Shown: positions 48,543-56,482, counted from the first letter of the stretch. The stretch: DNA of 64,000 nucleotides from Candidatus Mnemosynella biddleae (GCA_002011165.2 MTMI02000007.1:62001-126000), one strand, 5' to 3'. Numbers and translations: made by a program. Notes: generated by a model from the sequence alone, not told the origin.

Positions 48543-49388
48543 TCAACCCTCCATACTAATTTGAAAGAGAATTTTTCTCGGAAGAGGAAACGTTTTCAAG
48601 CGATATCCAAAAGTTTTTTCAATCCAATCTCTAATCGCCTCATCAGAAAGCTGATAATTTGAATTATAGAACTTAGCAAGTCTTTTTCGTTGTTCTGCAT
48701 TAAGCATCTCGAAAAACTCAGCATCATCTCTGTGTATTTCACTAAGTGCTTTTTTGAATGTATCATTTCTTTTCTCGAGTTCTCTTGCAATCTGTTCATG
48801 GGTTTTTCTAATTTCTCGCTGGAAATTGTAAATTCTCTTAAGAATTTCATCATCCAAACTCTCTGTGAAATCGTGTATGAACTTTGAAAAAATCTCCTCG
48901 TAAAACGGAGTGAGACGGTAAAACTTTGCTTTTTTAGCGTGAAAATCTCCTGCCGTCGTCTTTTTCCGAATCACGGATTTGAAGATCTCTTTTTCTTTCA
49001 GATTTTCAGATGGGGGAACTTCTTCTATTATTCCGGCACTGAGGAGATCTTCGAGAGATCTCTGGAGAAGAGATGGATTTATTTGGAGAACCTTCCTGAA
49101 TCCCTGAAAATATCCAACTTTTGTAACAAGTAACATGAAGATGATTGTCATCTTTGTTTTACTCTTCGTGACTTTTAAGTTAGTTACCAAATTTTCGAGA
49201 AAAGTAACCAATTCAGATATATTAGAGAAAGAATTGGAGTTAGATATATAGTTACTGAAGTAAGTAACTAACTCTCCTTTATTACTATATACCCCTGAAT
49301 TAGTTACTGAATTTTGATTTTTAGTAACCATCATATTATCTAAGTTAGTTACATTTTTCTCGAAATTTGTGACTAACTTATTGCTCAT
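48543..49388 (-). CDS. winged-helix regulator with repeated Val-Thr N-terminus
   Basis: 281 residues. The first 90 contain eight Val-Thr units (LVTNFEKNVTNL, MVTKNQNSVTNS, LVTYFSNYISNS, LVTFLENLVTNL, KVTK), a low-complexity repeat. Residues 90-190 look like a winged helix (FRKVLQINPSLLQRSLEDLL, then KFYRLTPFYEEIFSKF), and the rest is helical and charged. The coding DNA of the repeat has paired GTTAC/GTAAC elements that could be binding sites. Overlaps the upstream nuclease gene by 11 nt. Possibly replication initiator or regulator; no function known to me. Confidence 0.75.
   Translation of the reverse strand: MSNKLVTNFEKNVTNLDNMMVTKNQNSVTNSGVYSNKGELVTYFSNYISNSNSFSNISELVTFLENLVTNLKVTKSKTKMTIIFMLLVTKVGYFQGFRKVLQINPSLLQRSLEDLLSAGIIEEVPPSENLKEKEIFKSVIRKKTTAGDFHAKKAKFYRLTPFYEEIFSKFIHDFTESLDDEILKRIYNFQREIRKTHEQIARELEKRNDTFKKALSEIHRDDAEFFEMLNAEQRKRLAKFYNSNYQLSDEAIRDWIEKTFGYRLKTFPLPRKILFQISMEG
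49178..49380. repeat. cluster of GTTAC/GTAAC elements, imperfect inverted repeats
   Basis: GTTAC occurs at about 49,183, 49,251, 49,303 and 49,348 and the complementary GTAAC at about 49,205, 49,264 and 49,324. Two units of about 30 bp, starting TTAGTTAC and ending AGTAACCA, lie 120 bp apart. All are Val-Thr codons of the regulator on the minus strand, so the array may be a protein repeat, an iteron-like site, or both. Confidence 0.6.
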
Positions 49389-49956
49389 CTTCGCCTCCTC
49401 CAAAGAAATCAAATAAATTTCTAATAGAGGCTGAAACTTTAGCCTCTTCAACTAGTTCTCTTACTACTCTATCGACTTCCACTTTCGCCAAATGCTCAAT
49501 TAAATACTTGATTGAACCTCTATGGTATTTCGCTGGAATGAGAATTTTAATGAAATCCCTCTCCCATAAGATCCATCCAATTCCTGAATCCAGCAGTAAA
49601 ATCAAACTTTCAACGTTTGGAACAATGTTTCTTGTCGCAATCCACATGTAGTCGACATATTCTCTCCTTATTACAGCCTGTGAAACCACTTTTCTGAAGT
49701 CACTTTCTTTGAATTCAATGCCAATCACTCGCCTATACTTTCTGTCACTTCTCCACTCCAAGTGCATCAAAAGATCAAATTCCAGACGTTCTTTTTCTGT
49801 AAAAATCCAATGTCGTGGATATACCTCAATATTCAGATCTTCATAGATTATTCTTCTAAGATGCCAATCCACAATACAATTTGCTACATCATAAGCCCTC
49901 TTCTCTTCCCGTTTACCATTCTTATTTAGCCATTCTTTGTATTCTTTAAGATTCAT
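49378..49956 (-). CDS. PD-(D/E)XK nuclease-like protein
   Basis: 192 residues. LEFDLLMHLEWRSDRKYRRV followed by IGIEFKESDFRKVVSQAVIR gives the D...(E)xK arrangement of this fold, and YVDYMWIATRNIVP follows as in restriction-like nucleases. SSV1 and relatives carry nucleases of this superfamily (such as D212). ATG 49,956 has GCAGGAG 4 nt upstream. Part of the early operon of overlapping genes. Confidence 0.72.
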   Translation of the reverse strand: MNLKEYKEWLNKNGKREEKRAYDVANCIVDWHLRRIIYEDLNIEVYPRHWIFTEKERLEFDLLMHLEWRSDRKYRRVIGIEFKESDFRKVVSQAVIRREYVDYMWIATRNIVPNVESLILLLDSGIGWILWERDFIKILIPAKYHRGSIKYLIEHLAKVEVDRVVRELVEEAKVSASIRNLFDFFGGGEDEQ

Positions 49957-50093
49957 CTCCTGCACCTCGCAAAGCTCAGCATCGCAACAAAGTCCTCCCA
50001 AGCCTCTCCTTTCTCTATTCTCTCTTCTTTGTGAACGAGCTTGCCTCTCTCATAACTCTCAGTGACAGAAATCCTCAGAACGGTTCTTAGCAT
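49953..50093 (-). CDS. 46-aa hypothetical protein in the early operon
   Basis: A short frame with start ATG overlapping the upstream stop (TGATG), AAGGAGTG ribosome binding site, and stop overlapping the nuclease gene start. Begins MLRTVLRISVTESYERGKLV and ends FARCRR; charged and helical. Tight overlaps on both sides argue that it is a real gene. Confidence 0.6.
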   Translation of the reverse strand: MLRTVLRISVTESYERGKLVHKEERIEKGEAWEDFVAMLSFARCRR

Positions 50094-50530
50094 CACTCCT
50101 TCCCCCCGTAACGCCTTGCGAAGAACCTCTTCAGCTCATCTCTTTTCATCCTCGCAAACTCAGATCTCGAAAAAAGTATCTGCTTCTGATTCCTCCCATT
50201 CACCGACACAGCCTCTCTCTTCTCAAATCTGTCAATCTCTGTGACGAAAAACTCTTTGCCGTCGAAAACGATGAAGAACGAATCAGATCTCAGCATTTTT
50301 GCAACTTTCTTCAAGAGAACATACTCGTGAGCTGGGAGAAAGAACGTGCTGTAAGCAGAGGCATTCGCATACCTCTTGAGCTCTGCTATTGCCTCGATTC
50401 TCTTTCCAACTTCAATCACAAGATCGATGTCGCAGATGTTCAACTTTTTCCCATTCAGAGATATTGAAAGTCCAACATCAACAGGCTTATACGGACAGTT
50501 TTCACAAAGCTGAATCTGTCTCGAGATCAT
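50093..50530 (-). CDS. Cas4/Hjc-like PD-(D/E)XK nuclease domain protein
   Basis: 145 residues. ICDIDLVIEVGKRIEAIAELKRY shows D...ExK spacing (given in parts: ICDIDLVIE, AIAELKRY) typical of RecB/Cas4-type nucleases. CENCPYKP near the N-terminus gives a CxxC, but the four-cysteine cluster of Cas4 is not complete. The C-terminus is basic (MKRDELKRFFARRYGGKE). No cas genes or CRISPR nearby, so a viral recombination or repair nuclease is more likely. Confidence 0.65.
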   Translation of the reverse strand: MISRQIQLCENCPYKPVDVGLSISLNGKKLNICDIDLVIEVGKRIEAIAELKRYANASAYSTFFLPAHEYVLLKKVAKMLRSDSFFIVFDGKEFFVTEIDRFEKREAVSVNGRNQKQILFSRSEFARMKRDELKRFFARRYGGKE

Positions 50531-50533
50531 CGC

Positions 50534-50662
50534 CTAAACCTCCACGACAGTAAAATATGGGCAATGTCCACATCGCCTAAATCCACATTCCTCCGGTTCG
50601 AAATCATCTCTGACTGCAGACATGTAGTAATAAGAATACGGGTTTTCACAGACTCCTTTCAT
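50534..50662 (-). CDS. 42-aa cysteine-rich small protein
   Basis: Frame starting MKGVCENPYSYYYMSAVRDD and containing ECGFRRCGHCPYF, so five cysteines that could bind zinc. The ATG overlaps the stop of the zinc-ribbon gene (TGATG), AAAGGAG is just downstream for reuse, and 3 nt separate it from the Cas4-like gene. Confidence 0.6.
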   Translation of the reverse strand: MKGVCENPYSYYYMSAVRDDFEPEECGFRRCGHCPYFTVVEV

Positions 50663-50823
50663 CAAAACCAGCCTCCTAAACCATCACCATACTGCTCTCT
50701 AAACGCATTGATACCTTCCCTAATACAATTCCAACAGAATACTTCCCCATCAATTTCATAGACCATTCCACCTGAACCGCAGCAATCACAAACTCCTTCA
50801 CGTTTTTTCATCTTCTCCATCAT
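50662..50823 (-). CDS. 53-aa zinc-ribbon protein
   Basis: Starts MMEKMKKREGVCDCCGSGGM and continues with FCWNCIREGINAF, giving CDCC and CWNC knuckles of a zinc ribbon. ATG overlaps the stop of the RHH gene and its stop overlaps the next ATG. Likely DNA-binding or protein-interaction module of the virus early region. Confidence 0.65.
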   Translation of the reverse strand: MMEKMKKREGVCDCCGSGGMVYEIDGEVFCWNCIREGINAFREQYGDGLGGWF

Positions 50824-51029
50824 TCCTGCACCTCCTCAGAAGCAGAAGCGAGCTTATCAGCTCTGACAAAACCATGCCTCTCTGGATTAATTCCGAGAAG
50901 TCCCTTCTCCACGAGGTCTTTTTTGATGAGTTCTCTGATGTATGGCGAGATTTTATCCCAACCCTCTATTTTAGCCGCTTTTCTGATTAGTTCGTTCCAT
51001 CTTGGGGGAACATCACTCCATACCTTCAT
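50820..51029 (-). CDS. RHH-like small DNA-binding protein
   Basis: 69 residues. KVWSDVPPRWNELIRKAAKI, then ISPYIRELIKKDLVEKGLLG has the strand-helix-helix order of CopG-type regulators. First gene of the seven-gene early operon reading toward the tRNA. Controls probably its own promoter and the divergent winged-helix gene. Confidence 0.72.
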   Translation of the reverse strand: MKVWSDVPPRWNELIRKAAKIEGWDKISPYIRELIKKDLVEKGLLGINPERHGFVRADKLASASEEVQE

Positions 51030-51040
51030 GTTGATTTCCT

Positions 51041-51142
51041 CCTACTTAGTGGAATATATTCTACAAAATGTATTTAAAAGTTTCTAAAAATCAACTTAGT
51101 AGGAAGTTCTCAAGCTACACTTATTAGTTTCTAAAACTCAAC
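51041..51142. promoter_or_regulatory. divergent early control region with repeats
   Basis: Between the RHH gene and the winged-helix gene (51,030-51,151). It has GAATATATTC (51,052-51,061), a palindrome doubling as TATA box of the RHH operon, and two copies of AGTTTCTAAAANTCAAC (51,079-51,095 and 51,126-51,142, one mismatch). CCTACTTAG (51,041-51,049) is nearly repeated inverted as CTTAGTAGG (51,094-51,102). Such layered repeats suggest a genetic switch bound by both flanking regulators. Confidence 0.6.
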
Positions 51143-51151
51143 ATCATTGTA

Positions 51152-51517
51152 ATGCAGAAACAAAATGAAGAACAAAGTGAGTTTAGAAACATCTTGAAAA
51201 CATTAGGCAAACGTGGTGGAGTGGAGATTCTCTTTGCTCTAAAAGATGGAAGGAAAAAATGGGCAGATCTCGAAAAAGCAGTAAAAGAGAAAAAATCAAC
51301 ATCTTTTAGGATTAAAGAACTTCTGCGCTCTGGATTAGTTCAAGTTATTATAATTCACGATACTCCAACCGGAACAAAATATTATCAGCTCACTCCATTT
51401 GGAGAAAAGATTCTCGAAAAAATTGAGGAGATTGAAAGACTCGTTGAGGAGGAGAAAAAGAAGAGACTTCCGGAAGAGCCGGAAGAGTTTGTTGGAGAGA
51501 TTTTAAAGGATGAGTGA
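51152..51517 (+). CDS. winged-helix transcriptional regulator
   Basis: 121 residues. KRGGVEILFALKDGRKKWAD, SFRIKELLRSGLVQVIIIHD and KYYQLTPFGEKILEKIEEIE form an ArsR/HxlR-like winged helix with a C-terminal coiled coil. Divergent from the early operon. It probably represses or activates one side of the divergent region. Confidence 0.78.
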   Translation: MQKQNEEQSEFRNILKTLGKRGGVEILFALKDGRKKWADLEKAVKEKKSTSFRIKELLRSGLVQVIIIHDTPTGTKYYQLTPFGEKILEKIEEIERLVEEEKKKRLPEEPEEFVGEILKDE

Positions 51518-51581
51518 GTCCAATAAATTGCTAAAGAGATTTTAAATAGATGCGTTAGGGGCAGAGGTTAATAGAAAGACT

Positions 51582-51590
51582 AATATAAAG
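51582..51590 (+). promoter_or_regulatory. TATA box of the ATPase-TOPRIM pair
   Basis: AATATAAAG is centred 27 bp before the ATPase ATG, so the mRNA is likely leaderless. Confidence 0.5.
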
Positions 51591-51612
51591 CGAACTTCCG
51601 AGAATACATACG

Positions 51613-53022
51613 ATGAAGTTAGTTGAAAATGGAGAATATAAGATAACAGAAATTAAGATTAAGAACTTTAAAAGTCTTAAAGACGTTAAAATTGAACTTA
51701 AAGGATTTAATCTGCTTGTTGGTCGTAATGGTGCGGGAAAAACGAACATCATAGAGGCTTTTAAACTCCTTAGAGAAATAAGACGATCCCCCGATTTTAT
51801 GTATTATAACCCATTCCATGAGTGGAGAGGGTATCAGAATGTAGTTTGGCGTGGTGAAGAAAAATTACCCATTACCTTATCTTACAAGCTTCATATACAG
51901 GATTATGAAATTTATTATGACATTTCTGTAACTGGCATTGGAGGTAGGTTTGAAGTTCTTAGAGAGAGTGTTAGTGTATCAAATGTGGTCAACATCATTC
52001 GTGAAGGAAATAAAGTTATAATAAAACACGCTCCCGAATTTATTGAGAGTGTGTGGAACGGTATTAAGTCGTTCCACCTACCTCCATTTTTGTGGAAATC
52101 CATCTCAAAAGAGAGTAAAGACTCATTAATTTACCAAGAGTATGAGTTACAAGATTCCTCTCCATGGAAACTTCTACCATATTATGGATACAGTGCCCAC
52201 TATAATGAGGGAATTGCAATTATGATCTTTAGCATACCCACCAAAAACGGCTCTCCACCGATACTTGTCTCTCCGGTTATTGAAGTTAGGAGAATGATGG
52301 CTGTTAGGAAATTTGGCAAATCTGAAATGAGAGAAGAGATCCATAGAGAACCCCTTATAGGATATGTTCTATTTCCTCCGAGAATGCAAAATATTCTCGT
52401 ATTAAAACAATTAAATTTCAAAGCAATTTCCGAGCCACATCTGGTTAAGAGAGAGATTATGCTATCGGAAGATGGTAGCAACTTAGCAAACGTACTCCAT
52501 ACAATGTACACAGACAAAGGAGGAATCCCTCCCAAGATTCAGAGAGTCATTCGGTATATTTTTGGTGATTTGGAGATTGGTATGCACTTAACAGAGGATG
52601 GAAGGGTTCAAGTTCAAGTATATGAAGATGGCTACCCCCTCCAAGGTTCGATGATTCCAGATGGCTTTTGGAAAGTATTGAGCATTCTTGTAGCTATCGA
52701 ACTAAAACCTACTCTGATATTGATAGATGAGCTGGAAAACTCACTCCATCCAGAGGCAATTGAATACATCGTATATGAACTGAAAAATTCGGGATGTACG
52801 GTAATAGCTTCCACCCACTCGCCAGCAGTAGTAGATATAGTAGAGCCAGAAGATTTGATTTTAGTTGAGAGAGATATAGAAGAGGGAACTAAAGTAGAAA
52901 GAATAAAGGATGTAGAAGCAGTGAAGCGTTGGTTAAGGGAGAGAGGAATAACGTTAAGTGAGGGGTGGCTTTATGGTTCGATCTTCTCAGAGGAAGGGAA
53001 GGAAGATCTTGATACTATGTGA
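51613..53022 (+). CDS. SMC/RecF-like ABC ATPase (OLD-like, RloA-type)
   Basis: 469 residues. ITEIKIKNFKSLKDVKIELK and NLLVGRNGAGKTNIIEAFKL (Walker A) open the protein; a long middle insert follows; then SMIPDGFWKVLSILVAIELK and LILIDELENSLHPEAIEYIV (signature-like and Walker B), with ASTHSP as H-loop. This ABC-AAA fold is common in defence genes such as OLD, PtuA and RloA. The downstream TOPRIM-like gene overlaps it by 50 nt. Confidence 0.85.
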   Translation: MKLVENGEYKITEIKIKNFKSLKDVKIELKGFNLLVGRNGAGKTNIIEAFKLLREIRRSPDFMYYNPFHEWRGYQNVVWRGEEKLPITLSYKLHIQDYEIYYDISVTGIGGRFEVLRESVSVSNVVNIIREGNKVIIKHAPEFIESVWNGIKSFHLPPFLWKSISKESKDSLIYQEYELQDSSPWKLLPYYGYSAHYNEGIAIMIFSIPTKNGSPPILVSPVIEVRRMMAVRKFGKSEMREEIHREPLIGYVLFPPRMQNILVLKQLNFKAISEPHLVKREIMLSEDGSNLANVLHTMYTDKGGIPPKIQRVIRYIFGDLEIGMHLTEDGRVQVQVYEDGYPLQGSMIPDGFWKVLSILVAIELKPTLILIDELENSLHPEAIEYIVYELKNSGCTVIASTHSPAVVDIVEPEDLILVERDIEEGTKVERIKDVEAVKRWLRERGITLSEGWLYGSIFSEEGKEDLDTM

Positions 53023-53512
53023 GGATCGGTACGGAAAACCTTTTTTTGAGAAATTTGTTGAAAGATTAAAAAACGAAGAATTGATTCGAACCTCACAAAA
53101 AGTTGACGTTAAACATCTTCCTGGAAAATGCTATCCTAAGACTGATCGGGTTTTAAGAGCTCTTGACTTTAAAGATATAAGTAAAATAATTATTGTCGCG
53201 GATGCAGAGGGTGGAGATTTAGAGCATGCAAGAGAAGAAGTTGAACAACATGTTCCGAATCACCTTAAAGATCTTACAAGATATGTTATACTTCCATATT
53301 CTATTGAGGATTGGTTGTGTGATGGACTAAATATTGGAGGATCCAAATCCATTCCTTCTTTTCAACGCTTACGTAGTTATGTTCGAAATACAAGAGGAGA
53401 AAGTTATGAAAAGAACATGTTGCCGGAATTTGCCTCTAAGATTGATATAGAGTTACTACGTGGAAAAAATGAAGAATTTAAGAAGTTTATAGATTATTTA
53501 AATTATCTGTAA
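52973..53512 (+). CDS. TOPRIM-like protein (DUF4276/RloB type)
   Basis: 179 residues. ILILCEDRYGKPFFEKFVER has the conserved Glu of the TOPRIM strand and IIIVADAEGGDLEHAREEVE the Asp-rich second motif; SIEDWLCDGLNI and GKNEEFKKFIDYLNYL come later. Such proteins pair with ABC-type ATPases (RloAB, OLD) in antiphage systems. ATG 52,973 has GAGGGGTGG upstream. Together the two likely form an ATPase-nuclease complex. Confidence 0.78.
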   Translation: MVRSSQRKGRKILILCEDRYGKPFFEKFVERLKNEELIRTSQKVDVKHLPGKCYPKTDRVLRALDFKDISKIIIVADAEGGDLEHAREEVEQHVPNHLKDLTRYVILPYSIEDWLCDGLNIGGSKSIPSFQRLRSYVRNTRGESYEKNMLPEFASKIDIELLRGKNEEFKKFIDYLNYL

Positions 53513-53549
53513 AAATTGAGAATCAACTTAATGGAAGTGTAAACTTTAT

Positions 53550-54656
53550 TTAGTCATCATAAGACACACCATATTCTGATAAATCTTTATACTGTTTTGC
53601 AATCTCCTCTTTTATCATTTCCTCTGCTCTCTTAAGTGATTTTTCTTTTGAATTCTTAGTTACGTAATTTTCTATGTATTTTCTCTCCAAATTATCTTTC
53701 ACAGTGTCCATGCGCTCTCCTCTACAGAGGATTCGATATCTGTCTTGAGATATTTCTTCAAAAATTTCATATTCTAAACCGTGAGTTATTATTTCATCTG
53801 CTTTTCTCTCTGCAATAACTCTTCTTTTCTCATCATCTATTGCTAAATCTTCAAATTCTTCGACTAACTTATCTACTACTTCACTACGGGTGAACTCTTT
53901 TGGGTTTAAGTCCCCATATCTATACTTTGTCACATAAATTTTCTCATAGATTATTTTTTCAATGTATCTCCATGGATGAGAAGAATATTCTAAATCTAAA
54001 TTACATATCGATTCAAATTGTGGTGGATCGCTCATAATCTTCTCAAATTCTTCATCAAGATGGTGACCAAATGTTTTTATTATTCTAGTCTCCCTCTCTA
54101 ATACTACCCAAACTATAATTTTCCTAATATCATCTAATTCTAGCCCCCCAAATACTGAACTACTTTTATTTCCTGTCACTCTATTAATATGAGCTTGAAT
54201 AGATTGTTGGAGAGCTTCATGAGTAATAGTGTCTACACAAATAATATATTCTGCTTTGTCAAAAGTGAATCCTAAAATCTTTTCAAGCTGTTGTTGATAT
54301 TTTTTAAAAGAGAGAATTTTCTCCACAAAACTTTTTAGTTCTACTCTTGTGGAAGTTCCACCCTTACACTCTATAAGCGAGATTATATTTGTTTTAATAT
54401 TAACTGCTATTAAGTCAAAAATTGCAATATTATCTTCCTCTAAAGAAATATCGAGCAACGGTTCTCTCAGTACGACAATATTTTCGTCCAGATTTGAAAG
54501 AAAAGATTTACAATCTCTAAGAAGGGAACAATGCCGTTTATCTAAATCAATACTCCGATGAAGATTTGCTCTAATATTATTCTCCACTTCACTTATTATC
54601 TCTTCAGCTCTTTTCTCTATCCTCTCCCTCAGTTTACTCTTCTTTTTTCTTGGCAT
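53550..54656 (-). CDS. PD-(D/E)XK nuclease-like protein of an unknown two-gene pair
   Basis: 368 residues. A basic coiled N-terminus (MPRKKKSKLRERIEKRAEEI) precedes a nuclease core: AIFDLIAVNIKTNIISLIEC with Asp, then SLIECKGGTSTRV (ExK) and a helix KILSFKKYQQQL. The C-terminal 150 residues are charged and helical. Lies 6 nt downstream of the next gene on the same strand, so they are one unit. Region is more A+T-rich than the host flanks. Confidence 0.68.
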   Translation of the reverse strand: MPRKKKSKLRERIEKRAEEIISEVENNIRANLHRSIDLDKRHCSLLRDCKSFLSNLDENIVVLREPLLDISLEEDNIAIFDLIAVNIKTNIISLIECKGGTSTRVELKSFVEKILSFKKYQQQLEKILGFTFDKAEYIICVDTITHEALQQSIQAHINRVTGNKSSSVFGGLELDDIRKIIVWVVLERETRIIKTFGHHLDEEFEKIMSDPPQFESICNLDLEYSSHPWRYIEKIIYEKIYVTKYRYGDLNPKEFTRSEVVDKLVEEFEDLAIDDEKRRVIAERKADEIITHGLEYEIFEEISQDRYRILCRGERMDTVKDNLERKYIENYVTKNSKEKSLKRAEEMIKEEIAKQYKDLSEYGVSYDD

Positions 54657-54662
54657 ATTAGA

Positions 54663-55766
54663 TCAAGTTAAAGAAGCATTTACATCAAGGAATGATTTTA
54701 CAGACTGGAAAAATCTAAGAGAAGACCCAAAGTCAAGGGTTTTAGATGGATACACCTTTAAGTCCTCATTTCTACAGATTACTGAGAACTCATTTGGCTT
54801 CATCATATCTATGACTCTAAAGTAACTAAAGTCTAAGAATTCTGAATTTTCATCATTTCTCTTAATATCGACATCTATAGGTAAAAATTCCCACTCACTC
54901 TCTAAAACTTTAATAAATTCCTCAAACTTTACGACCTCAATAATTTCAGATAATTTCACAGACCACGGAAATTTTAAGCTTGTTTTAAATTCTTTTCTTC
55001 CAACTTTCATAGGTTTATCAAAAACATGGGCTTTGGTGATTTTTTCTTTTGAAATATCGACTTCTGAAATAATTTCATCCATAGTCTGACAAACAAAGCT
55101 AAAAGAGGATCTTGGTTTAGCAACTACTATTCCTTGATAATCCAACCTAAATGTCCCATAACCTAATATATTGAACTCAAATACTCTGGGAAGTATTCCA
55201 TATTCGTATTTAAACTCTTCATATGATTGGAGTGCATCATCTCCTCTATACTCTACAAATCGCGTTAAATTCGGTCTCCTCTCCGCTTTTCGTTTGAAGA
55301 GCGGACTATATGTCCCTGTAAAGTACGTTGCAGTTATATCATCTTTATATTCTTCTTTAAGATTTTCAATTAATTCATCCATTCTTGTTAAACTTATCCA
55401 TAAATTAGAGATATTTTTTGCTCTCTTCAAATAATCGAGCAATGTTGGAGGTATCTCTTTTGTTTTAGTAGCCAAAGTGAAGAAAATTGGATTTCCATCC
55501 TCAGTATATAAAGCAAGATACTCCACATTTCCGTATTTTTCAGAGTGTTTTAATAGACGGAAAACTATACCATGAGCGGAAACCACCCTAAATCCAGATT
55601 TTTTAAGATCTTCGAGAAATTCTTCTGGAGTTTTAAAATTTGAGAGAGTGAAAATTGCTTTAATAGATGTTGAAGCATCTCTCAATATATCGTCTACATA
55701 TCTTATAAAATCCTCAGAGTCGTTAAAATTTTCTCCTTTAAGCAGTTCCCCCATCTTCATAGCCAT
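54663..55766 (-). CDS. hypothetical protein, partner of the nuclease
   Basis: 367 residues; I recognise no family. Alternating alpha/beta, no membrane helices, no clear catalytic motif. Strings such as YLALYTEDGNPIFFTLATKT and FEFNILGYGTFRLDYQGIVV suggest a beta-rich centre. First gene of the pair with the nuclease. Its own promoter contains AGAATATATTCT (55,782-55,793). Could be the sensor or immunity part of a defence or toxin system; this is inference from position only. Confidence 0.6.
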   Translation of the reverse strand: MAMKMGELLKGENFNDSEDFIRYVDDILRDASTSIKAIFTLSNFKTPEEFLEDLKKSGFRVVSAHGIVFRLLKHSEKYGNVEYLALYTEDGNPIFFTLATKTKEIPPTLLDYLKRAKNISNLWISLTRMDELIENLKEEYKDDITATYFTGTYSPLFKRKAERRPNLTRFVEYRGDDALQSYEEFKYEYGILPRVFEFNILGYGTFRLDYQGIVVAKPRSSFSFVCQTMDEIISEVDISKEKITKAHVFDKPMKVGRKEFKTSLKFPWSVKLSEIIEVVKFEEFIKVLESEWEFLPIDVDIKRNDENSEFLDFSYFRVIDMMKPNEFSVICRNEDLKVYPSKTLDFGSSLRFFQSVKSFLDVNASLT

Positions 55767-55781
55767 CAGCCCGAATTAGTT

Positions 55782-55793
55782 AGAATATATTCT
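55782..55793. promoter_or_regulatory. palindromic TATA element shared with the early operon
   Basis: AGAATATATTCT is a perfect 12-bp palindrome 16-27 bp before the ATG of the 54,663-55,766 gene. Its core GAATATATTC recurs at 51,052-51,061 before the RHH operon. Confidence 0.5.
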
Positions 55794-55926
55794 GTTAACA
55801 ACCCTTAGCAAACGATACTCTCTACATTAACATTGTCTGAGTCATTTACAATATAATATTTTCTACATATTTTCTTGCTCACCTCTGCACCTCTCTCTGT
55901 TAGATTCGAGCCCCAGAAAACTATTT

Positions 55927-56178
55927 TTATCTAACTTCACTATACTCCTCCATCGCCTCTCTTACTTTTTCCTCATCTATCAGATACATCATCACCTCCC
56001 AGAGTTCTTCCATCAAATCCTTTCCCATTTCGAGTTTAATCTGTTCGAAATCCACCCTGAAAATTCCATTCCTCATCGATATGCTGTTTCTGAGTGCTAT
56101 CTTCCTCGCATCAACTGAAACTGCGTGATCTTCTCCATTTCCACTTTTAACAGTTACTCGGAGTCTGAAGTCTCCCAT
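55927..56178 (-). CDS. hypothetical protein
   Basis: 83 residues: N-terminal strand-rich FRLRVTVKSGNGEDHAVSVD then two acidic helices. No family known to me. It stands between the cargo pair and the late operon, 160 bp from the former, which has no gene I can support (55,767-55,926). Confidence 0.5.
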   Translation of the reverse strand: MGDFRLRVTVKSGNGEDHAVSVDARKIALRNSISMRNGIFRVDFEQIKLEMGKDLMEELWEVMMYLIDEEKVREAMEEYSEVR

Positions 56179-56269
56179 ATTTTAGTGTTTATCCAATTGA
56201 AGTGACATAAGGTTAAAGTGAGAGTGAACTGAAAGTATTAGAAAATATGATCTTCCAATGCTTGTTAGA

Positions 56270-56482
56270 TTATAATTTAAATAAAATTTTGATTGATATA
56301 TAACCACAAAAGTAGAAAAATAATACAAAAAACATGAAAATAAAATAGTTCAAAATTGTTGGATTGGGATAATCTAAAATAAATTTGCTGGCCGCAAGAA
56401 TTGTTGTTCCAGCAAAAACTCCACTAAAGTATGCTATTTTGTAATCTCTCAATAACTCTTCTCTGCTACTACTCATAGTCAT
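56270..56482 (-). CDS. two-helix small membrane protein
   Basis: 70 residues. Two hydrophobic segments (about residues 18-37 and 45-66) with a short charged N-terminus (MTMSSSREELLRDYK). TATA box TTTTTATATAAAC at about 56,501-56,513 predicts a transcript beginning at ATG 56,482, so it seems to be a separate, leaderless gene. Confidence 0.6.
   Translation of the reverse strand: MTMSSSREELLRDYKIAYFSGVFAGTTILAASKFILDYPNPTILNYFIFMFFVLFFYFCGYISIKILFKL

Noticed and set aside
50093-50530. Reading the nuclease as a CRISPR Cas4
   Set aside because: No repeat-spacer array and no cas gene in the window, and the Cas4 cysteine set is incomplete; a viral nuclease is the simpler reading.
55885-55920. A T-loop-like GATTCGAGCCCC, possible tRNA fragment
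   Set aside because: No acceptor or anticodon stem can be paired around it, so it is probably chance.
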